From positions 1-56,137 of the forward strand of contig JAJZYD010000002.1 in assembly GCA_021806095.1 (NCBI GenBank): a stretch of DNA of 56,137 nucleotides, read 5' to 3'. The translations under genes and the position numbers were made by a program. This DNA comes from Microcaldota archaeon (lineage in GTDB: Archaea; Micrarchaeota; Micrarchaeia; Micrarchaeales; Micrarchaeaceae). Below are positions 49,907-56,137 of the stretch, one piece after another; positions within the stretch are counted from its first letter, which is position 1, and every line of letters begins with the position of its first letter. The notes under the pieces are model-generated. The model ran no database searches. It was not told the DNA's origin and saw only the letters and a list, made by a program, of their open reading frames with translations.

Positions 49907-51472
49907 ATGCAAAAGAAAAATGCTAAAACAAGCAAAATAAAAAATCATGACAATAATAAAGATTCAGAGTTAAAGAATAGCAACTCAAAGCCAATTATTA
50001 AAGACAAAATGTTGCGTTTATTTATCACAATATTCTTATTTATACTTGGATTTATTTTAATTTATTTTCTTTATACAATTTCATTTATAGGTGTTATATT
50101 ACAATGGGCATCAGCTATAATCTTTCTTGTTTTAATAGGTATTTTAATACGTGCAGTAAATGGATTTCAAGGCAGTAATGGACTTTACTTGTTATCAACA
50201 AAAAATGGATTAAATATTATTGATGAAATATCAAAAAAAGGCAAAAATTTTTGGAAGCATATGTCAATATGGGGTGTAGTTCTTGGTTTTGGCTTGCTTT
50301 CATATCCCTTATTAAAAGGTAAAATTGGAAAGTATGAATATATATTTGGAATTTTATCATTAATTTTTATTTTATTAGTTGTACTTCCTAATACTGCTGT
50401 AGGAATTCAATTTATAAATTTACCACAATTGCACTCAGCAAATATCTCTGCAAACACATCACAAATCAACACGCCAAATCATACATATTTGATGATATCA
50501 ATCATTTCATTGATTATTGGTGTAGTATTTGGGCTTAGCGGCTATATAATGTTTCTTCTTATTTATCTTACCGCAATAGATTCAGCTGCCTTGATTAGCT
50601 TTTTGGCAACGGTAAGTGCAGGAAAATCACAACCACAAATATTACAAAATATTGTTCCAGGAGTTGCTCCAGTTATACCTGGTATTGATGTTCCACTGTT
50701 TGCTGGATTGATTTCATTGATAATATTGCTTATAATACATGAATTTTCTCATGGAATACTTTCTCGTATAGAAAATATAAAATTAAAATCAATAGGTTTA
50801 TTGATATTTGGAGTGATACCTATAGGTGCATTTGTAGAACCTAACGAAAAAGAAGTTTCTAAATTAAATAACATAAAACAGACAAGAATATTTGCTGCTG
50901 GGTCTGCAATAAACCTTCTTGCTTCAATATTATTCTTTGCAATCATGCTTTTTATGATTTATTTTATAATCCCAGGATTGTATTCAAATGGTGTGTTTAT
51001 AACAGGAGTAATAAATGGCTTACCTGCAGCAAATGTATTAAAATCCGGAACGCAGATACTTTATTGGAACAATGTAAAAATAGCCAATTTATCAAGTTTT
51101 AATATTGCAGCTGCTAATGATACGCCAGGTAAAATGATAAATGTAGTTACTACAACAGGTTCATATTCATTAAAAGCAGTATCTGTAGATAATTCTACAA
51201 AAGGTTATATTGGAGTTGAAATTGGAAATGAATTAAAAAGTGGATTTGCCGTACAATTATTGTATTTTATTTATACTATTGTTGTTCTATCATTTATATT
51301 TAACATTTCCGTTGGAATAATAAATTTATTACCGTTACCATTTTTTGATGGATGGAGAATTTATAAAATCAATATCAAAAATAAAAATATAATAAATGCA
51401 TTTGCGATCTTTGTATCTATTATATTTATCATAAATGTAATATTTTTATTAATAAGTAGTAGTGTTGTCTGA
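49907..51472 (+). CDS. site-2 protease-like M50 membrane metallopeptidase
   Basis: LLIIHEFSHGILSR, multiple TM helices, NLLPLPFFDGWRIYKI second motif. Confidence 0.87.
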   Translation: MQKKNAKTSKIKNHDNNKDSELKNSNSKPIIKDKMLRLFITIFLFILGFILIYFLYTISFIGVILQWASAIIFLVLIGILIRAVNGFQGSNGLYLLSTKNGLNIIDEISKKGKNFWKHMSIWGVVLGFGLLSYPLLKGKIGKYEYIFGILSLIFILLVVLPNTAVGIQFINLPQLHSANISANTSQINTPNHTYLMISIISLIIGVVFGLSGYIMFLLIYLTAIDSAALISFLATVSAGKSQPQILQNIVPGVAPVIPGIDVPLFAGLISLIILLIIHEFSHGILSRIENIKLKSIGLLIFGVIPIGAFVEPNEKEVSKLNNIKQTRIFAAGSAINLLASILFFAIMLFMIYFIIPGLYSNGVFITGVINGLPAANVLKSGTQILYWNNVKIANLSSFNIAAANDTPGKMINVVTTTGSYSLKAVSVDNSTKGYIGVEIGNELKSGFAVQLLYFIYTIVVLSFIFNISVGIINLLPLPFFDGWRIYKINIKNKNIINAFAIFVSIIFIINVIFLLISSSVV

Positions 51473-51577
51473 TATTCCCAACCGCTAAAACATGTAGACT
51501 TCCTCTGCATCAAAATGAAGCTATTTATATTTATACTTGCGGTTCGCTTTCAACTCACTTTTAACTCAGGGTTGCCA

Positions 51578-52287
51578 TCACGAGCTTTTCGCTTCCTCGG
51601 TATTCCTTATGAGATATTTGGCTTGCGCCTTGGCCTTGTCTGCGTCCTTCGCCTTTGGCATGGCTGCCTTTAGCTCGTTTTTCCTCTTTACAAGCTGCTC
51701 GCGTCTTTCTTGTCCAATAATGGCTCCTTTGTTTCAGTTCTTTCTTGCCTGCACCAATTCTCAGCTTGGCTGCCAGCAGCTTTCGGATCGGTCGCTTCGC
51801 GACCAATTGGCGTTCCAATCACCATCGGAGCGGCACAAGACCGGCCGTCCGCGAGTTCGAACCGCCAGCTATCATCCCAGCTATCATTGGCAACGTCGTC
51901 GGAATTGACGACCAGGGACAGCAGGCTCTTTGCTGGCCAAACACGAATCTTCTCTTCCACAGGAATCTTTTTCTTTCTTATATTCACAAGCACTCCATTT
52001 TCATCCATTGTGTATAATCCATCAATCCCTATTCCTAATTCTGCAAGATAGAACCACTTACCTTTCAGCGAGTTTTTCAGCCCCTCATCCTTCATAAGAA
52101 GAAGTATTATTTCCTGATAAGTGTACGGCCTGAGGCCTGCCTTTTGCAGGAGATCCATTGAAGTTGCATGATCCGCCTCCTGATTTAGAACATATATTTT
52201 AACACCAGTTGTTCCCGATATCGGTTCAAATTCCCCATATCTAGACCCCAGTACAGTCCCTGCCTTTCTTTGAGTTGATGTTTCCAT
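51578..52287 (-). CDS. hypothetical protein in compositionally atypical DNA; C-terminus probably frameshifted (uninterrupted ORF 51688..52287)
   Basis: METSTQRKAGTVLGSRYGEFEPISGTTGVKIYVLNQEADH... ORF; another frame continues as KGAIIGQERREQLVKRKNELKAAMPKAKDADKAKAQAKYLIRNTEEAKSS* to 51578. Confidence 0.6.
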
Positions 52288-52291
52288 TTAA

Positions 52292-52444
52292 TCACAATAA
52301 TAATATATAAATTCCCAGATATTTATAGATATTTCTTTTATGAAAATTGTTTATCGATTGTTGCGATTTTGTAATCCTTAAATTGCCCCCATTGCCAAGG
52401 CTATCTAAGAGGTAGCTCAATATCTTAATCTCTTCCTTATTCAT
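52292..52444 (-). CDS. 50-aa small ORF, HTH-regulator-N-terminus-like, 4 nt upstream of the METSTQRK ORF
   Basis: MNKEEIKILSYLLDSLGNGGNLRITKSQQSINNFHKRNIYKYLGIYILLL*; below ORF-track length cutoff. Confidence 0.5.
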   Translation of the reverse strand: MNKEEIKILSYLLDSLGNGGNLRITKSQQSINNFHKRNIYKYLGIYILLL

Positions 52445-52467
52445 TTTGATTCTTTATTATATTTTTT

Positions 52468-52487
52468 TTACTATACCATTATAGTAA
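52468..52487. promoter_or_regulatory. inverted repeat TTACTATA-CCAT-TATAGTAA (candidate operator)
   Basis: Perfect 8-bp arms, 23 nt upstream of the small ORF start. Confidence 0.6.
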
Positions 52488-52544
52488 TTTACATAGTAGT
52501 TTTAAATGGTGTGGGATTTCCAACTCATATTTTGATTATAATAT

Positions 52545-53279
52545 TTATTTTAGGTTCTTAAGCTTGCCAAAATCAATGGTTGATCCATAGCCAACTGCAA
52601 TTGCATGCATAGAGTCTAAATCAATATGCTTGAATACCGGCGACAGAAGTTCGCTTTTTGGCTTTAAGTTTATATCAGAGCCCCCGGCAAAATAGCTTAT
52701 TGCTGGAATAACAAGAATCGGTATATTGAAATATTTGCCATAAAGGAATGCTTTGATTCTCTCAATTTTATTTCCAATAGTCCTGATGCCTATTGTTGGG
52801 TGCTCATGGCCCATTATAAGCATCTTGACATTTTCTATATTCTTTGGTAGCTCTTCGCCATGGAAGAATAAATAGTTGTTGATTTTGGCTTCCTGCGAAA
52901 ATATGCTCAATTTGAAAGGTTCTTTATATTTATCAACAAAATTGTCATGGTTCCCTTTTATAAGAACAAGCAGCAGCTTCTTTTCCTTTATAAATTTAAC
53001 AAAATCAAATAGTTCATTAAATTCTTCTTCATCAACTTTTGAAAATTCATTCTTGATGTCGCCGTCTACAATAAGCTGCGTTGCATGCTTCTTTGTCAAA
53101 GCTTCATTGATTATATCTTTTATATATTTCAAATTCATCTTCGGCAAAACAGTTCCAGTATGCTTTGCTATTACTCCTTCATAGCCTAGATGCATGTCTG
53201 CTATGACAAGCGCGTTTATGCTTTTTATATATAAAACAGGCAGTCCATCAATCAACTCTATATCTTTTCCTAATTTCAT
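52545..53279 (-). CDS. Mre11/ICC-like metallophosphoesterase
   Basis: VIADMHLGYEG, VDGDIKNEF, LIKGNHDNF, FHGEEL, MGHEHPTIGI. Confidence 0.9.
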   Translation of the reverse strand: MKLGKDIELIDGLPVLYIKSINALVIADMHLGYEGVIAKHTGTVLPKMNLKYIKDIINEALTKKHATQLIVDGDIKNEFSKVDEEEFNELFDFVKFIKEKKLLLVLIKGNHDNFVDKYKEPFKLSIFSQEAKINNYLFFHGEELPKNIENVKMLIMGHEHPTIGIRTIGNKIERIKAFLYGKYFNIPILVIPAISYFAGGSDINLKPKSELLSPVFKHIDLDSMHAIAVGYGSTIDFGKLKNLK

Positions 53280-53283
53280 AAAA

Positions 53284-55953
53284 TCACTTCTTTATCCTTT
53301 TCATAACTAATTTATGAAGTTCTTGCAGATATTTATGTCTATCCTTTATCATGATAACATCATTTTGACCAAATGTCAAAAGCGAATGTGAGAAAGGACT
53401 CGGTATTGGTGTTCTAATTAATTTACATCTTATTTCTTTTTTTCTTATTTTTGATAACACTTCTTCAGCCTTCGGCAAATTCATAAGGTCATTCATTATT
53501 TCTCTATATGTTTCTTTCAGTATTGGAAAATTTGTATCCATTTCTTCAATTGCCTTGAGAAGTATATGAGAGCTTACTTGCTGCTTGTTTACTGACATTT
53601 TATATCCTTTATAATTTCTAAGAATCATAAAGCTTCTTACTGCAACATGTCTAAATTTGCGCCTCATTAATTCAGTGTTTTTTATATTTCTTTTAAGTAA
53701 TGAAATTATGCTTGATGATGAAAGTTCTTCCATTATTTGATCAATAATTTTTTGATTTATGTTTGGCTCTTCTTCGAATGTTACAACAAATCCATTATCA
53801 CTTATATTTATACTTACATCTTCTTGAAGGATTTCACCAATCTTTATTGCAACTGCTCTTGAAAGTGCATCATTTACTCTTCTGCCAAACAATGAATGAA
53901 ATATTAAATAATATTTATCTTTTGAAGGGCTTTGTGTTAGTTCTATAAGTAATAAATTTTTATTTGGAATATCTTTTGCGAACAAATACTGCTCTAAAAA
54001 ATATTGAAATATGTTAATTTCTGAATTTTTATCAATAGGCAATTTCATTAATATTTCTTTTATATTTTTAGGAATATTTTCTTCTTTAATTTTGCTTATA
54101 TCTCCTATTTTCTTTTTTAAGCCAAAGTCTTCAATTGCCTTAAGCATTTCAAGTCTAAATGCGCCAATATCATTTGCAAGTTCATATGATAGTGGAAGCT
54201 GCTCTGAGAACCATGGAGGAATTGTAGGTGAATTGGAATTTGAATCACTTACATAGCATTTCATGCCCTTTGCATATTCAAATTTGTATAGCCTACCCCC
54301 TAATGTAAATATGTCCTTTGGCTTTAACTTCATCATAAATTCTTCTTCAATATTACCTATCCACTTATTGCCCTTAAATACATTTACTGCAACTTCCTCA
54401 GGTATAGTTCCTAAATTGAGCATATAAATTACTTTTGTATATTTGCCACGCTTGACAAATGTATTTTCCTGCTCATCATACCATATTTTACCATATACTC
54501 TTCTGCTTTCTAATCCAACATACTTGCCTGCTAAATAATCCAATAATGAGAGAAAGTCGCCTTTCGGTAAATTATGATAAGCATAGCTTCTTTTTATTAA
54601 AAGATAGGCTTCATCAACACCCCATTTTTTTGTCAGCGACATTCCTATAATATGCTGGGCAAGCACATCAAGCGCGTTTTGAGGCACCGTAAATGAATCT
54701 AGCCTTTTTTTCAGTGCAGAGTCAAACATTATTGCACATTCAACAAGATCATCTCTATTTAAAACAATTGTTTTACCTTTTGCAGTCTCCTTGAATGAAT
54801 GGCCTGCCCTACCTATACGCTGAATAGCACGAGTAACACTTTTTGGTGATCCAAGTTGTATAACTGTTTCTATTGACCCTATATCAACGCCTAATTCAAG
54901 ACTTGTAGATGATACTGCACATTTTAGTGTTCCTTTTTTTAGCAGCTCCTCAACTTCAAATCTTGATTCCCTTGATAGCGAGCCGTGATGAGCTGCAATT
55001 TCTTCACCGTAGCCAAATCTTTTTTTAAGATTGAAAATTACTCTTTCAGTACCACTTCTCGTATTTGTAAATATCAATGAGGTTTTATTTTGTTTTATAA
55101 TTTTATTTATTTCATTATACATTGCATCTTCTACTTCTTCATCTTCAGCATATATCATATCTCTAATAGGACTTATTACTTTTGCATCAATCTTCTTACT
55201 CCATGATGCATCAACAACAATACAATCATTTGGTTCATTGCCATTATAACCAACAAGGAACTTTGCTGCCTCATCTAAAGGATATAATGTTGCACCTAAT
55301 CCAATCCTTGTAAATGGTATGTTTACCATTGCAGATAAACGTTCAATAGAAAGAGATAGATGGACGCCCCTTTTATTATTTGCAAGTTCATGGATTTCAT
55401 CAATTATAAGGTATTCAACCCCTTTAAGATTTTCAACAAACTTTTGTGAATTAATTAATATTGCAAGGCTTTCTGGGGTAGTTACAAGGATGTGTGGTGG
55501 ATGAACAAGCATATTCCGTCGCTCTTTTTGAGTTGTATCTCCAGTTCTAACACCAATAGTGATGTTTTTTATATTCTCTTTTATTATATTTACACCTTTT
55601 GCTTTTCGCACCATTTCAAATATTTCTTCAAGTGGTTTTGTAAGATTTCTTTTTACATCATTGTTAAGAGCCCTAAGTGGTGATACATATATGCAATATA
55701 CCTTATTTTCAAGCTTACCTTCCAGCGAATAATCAAAAAGCTTGCTGATTATTGATAGAAATGCTGATAATGTTTTTCCTGATCCGGTAGGTGCGGTTAT
55801 AAGAATATTTTTCTTGTTATATATCAACTTAAATCCAAATTTTTGTGGTGGTGTGATTTCTTTGAAGTTTTTTTTGAACCATTCTTTAACATAAAGATTA
55901 AGCACAGCATAGCTCTCTTCATCTCTAAATGGCATATCTAAATATTCAATCAT
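53284..55953 (-). CDS. Lhr-like DEAD/DEAH box helicase
   Basis: LITAPTGSGKTLSAFLSII, IIDEIHELANNKRGVHLSLSIERL, HHGSLSRESRFEVEELLK, QRIGRAGHS. Confidence 0.94.
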   Translation of the reverse strand: MIEYLDMPFRDEESYAVLNLYVKEWFKKNFKEITPPQKFGFKLIYNKKNILITAPTGSGKTLSAFLSIISKLFDYSLEGKLENKVYCIYVSPLRALNNDVKRNLTKPLEEIFEMVRKAKGVNIIKENIKNITIGVRTGDTTQKERRNMLVHPPHILVTTPESLAILINSQKFVENLKGVEYLIIDEIHELANNKRGVHLSLSIERLSAMVNIPFTRIGLGATLYPLDEAAKFLVGYNGNEPNDCIVVDASWSKKIDAKVISPIRDMIYAEDEEVEDAMYNEINKIIKQNKTSLIFTNTRSGTERVIFNLKKRFGYGEEIAAHHGSLSRESRFEVEELLKKGTLKCAVSSTSLELGVDIGSIETVIQLGSPKSVTRAIQRIGRAGHSFKETAKGKTIVLNRDDLVECAIMFDSALKKRLDSFTVPQNALDVLAQHIIGMSLTKKWGVDEAYLLIKRSYAYHNLPKGDFLSLLDYLAGKYVGLESRRVYGKIWYDEQENTFVKRGKYTKVIYMLNLGTIPEEVAVNVFKGNKWIGNIEEEFMMKLKPKDIFTLGGRLYKFEYAKGMKCYVSDSNSNSPTIPPWFSEQLPLSYELANDIGAFRLEMLKAIEDFGLKKKIGDISKIKEENIPKNIKEILMKLPIDKNSEINIFQYFLEQYLFAKDIPNKNLLLIELTQSPSKDKYYLIFHSLFGRRVNDALSRAVAIKIGEILQEDVSINISDNGFVVTFEEEPNINQKIIDQIMEELSSSSIISLLKRNIKNTELMRRKFRHVAVRSFMILRNYKGYKMSVNKQQVSSHILLKAIEEMDTNFPILKETYREIMNDLMNLPKAEEVLSKIRKKEIRCKLIRTPIPSPFSHSLLTFGQNDVIMIKDRHKYLQELHKLVMKRIKK

Positions 55954-56012
55954 GGCAATCATTCTTTAAAAACATCAAAATCAAAAACAGTAAAGTTTGT
56001 CTTCTATTTCTT

Positions 56013-56064
56013 TTACAGAATGCATAGCAGAAAGCCTACCTTTTTTAAAGGTGGGATGAATGCA
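56013..56064. repeat. intergenic hairpin element TTACAGAATGCATAG...CCTACCTTT-TTT-AAAGGTGGG...ATGCA
   Basis: Lower stem TGCAT/ATGCA and upper 9-bp stem with one G:T pair; 15-nt 5' core shared with 40076. Confidence 0.45.
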
Positions 56065-56137
56065 AAACATATAAATTATTAATTTAATAATTGTAGTTAA
56101 ATATATATAAATATATAATATAACGTGAAGCAAATGA

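Noticed and set aside
51537-52051. Plus-strand ORFs (51537..51908, 51710..52051, 51745..52017)
   Set aside because: Antisense to the METSTQRK gene; long only because GC-rich DNA has few stops.
56021-56068. H/ACA sRNA call for the hairpin followed by ACA
   Set aside because: Pocket-to-ACA distance looks too short (about 11 nt) and the apical loop lacks a k-turn/k-loop; kept only as a structured repeat element.
1-56137. CRISPR arrays, transposases, integrases, rRNA genes
   Set aside because: No regularly spaced direct repeats, cas-like or recombinase motifs, or rRNA-like sequence seen.

Overview
AT-rich archaeal chromosome segment with dense, mostly operonic genes. I infer a DPANN/Micrarchaeota-Parvarchaeota-like lineage from separate Kae1 and Bud32 genes, class III (Q-S-A-V-D-Y-L) pilin-type signal peptides, small gene sizes and an archaeal information-processing core. 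Recognisable content: Kae1/Bud32; an XPD-like helicase; HtpX/LemA; a pyruvate/2-oxoacid dehydrogenase operon (E1a-E1b-E2-E3); PurM; TrmY; VKOR; an AMMECR1/MEMO/radical-SAM cluster; bacterial-type GyrB/GyrA next to an archaeal histone; the exosome superoperon (eL43-Rrp42-Rrp41-Rrp4-SBDS-PsmA) with RpoP nearby (missed by the ORF track); Trm56; PDO and thioredoxin; HisRS; a response regulator with a degenerate GGDEF-like domain immediately upstream of a class III pilin; tRNA-Asn; FEN1; MBF1; a site-2 protease; and an Lhr-type helicase with a Mre11-like phosphoesterase. Most interesting signals: (1) two giant class III-signal surface proteins 9 kb apart that share about 1.28 kb of DNA that looks identical by eye, with diverged ends, suggesting gene conversion of a variable adhesin; (2) the response regulator/GGDEF-like/pilin neighbourhood; (3) a canonical archaeal C/D box sRNA hidden upstream of the histone gene, with a guide compatible with tRNA-Leu(CAA) C34; (4) a compositionally foreign, GC-rich two-gene module (50-aa ORF plus ~200-aa ORF) behind a perfect inverted repeat; (5) a CDS whose last codons and stop lie inside the tRNA-Asn acceptor arm; (6) two adjacent decaying genes. 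No CRISPR array, transposase or rRNA was recognised. All calls are by eye; no database search was run.
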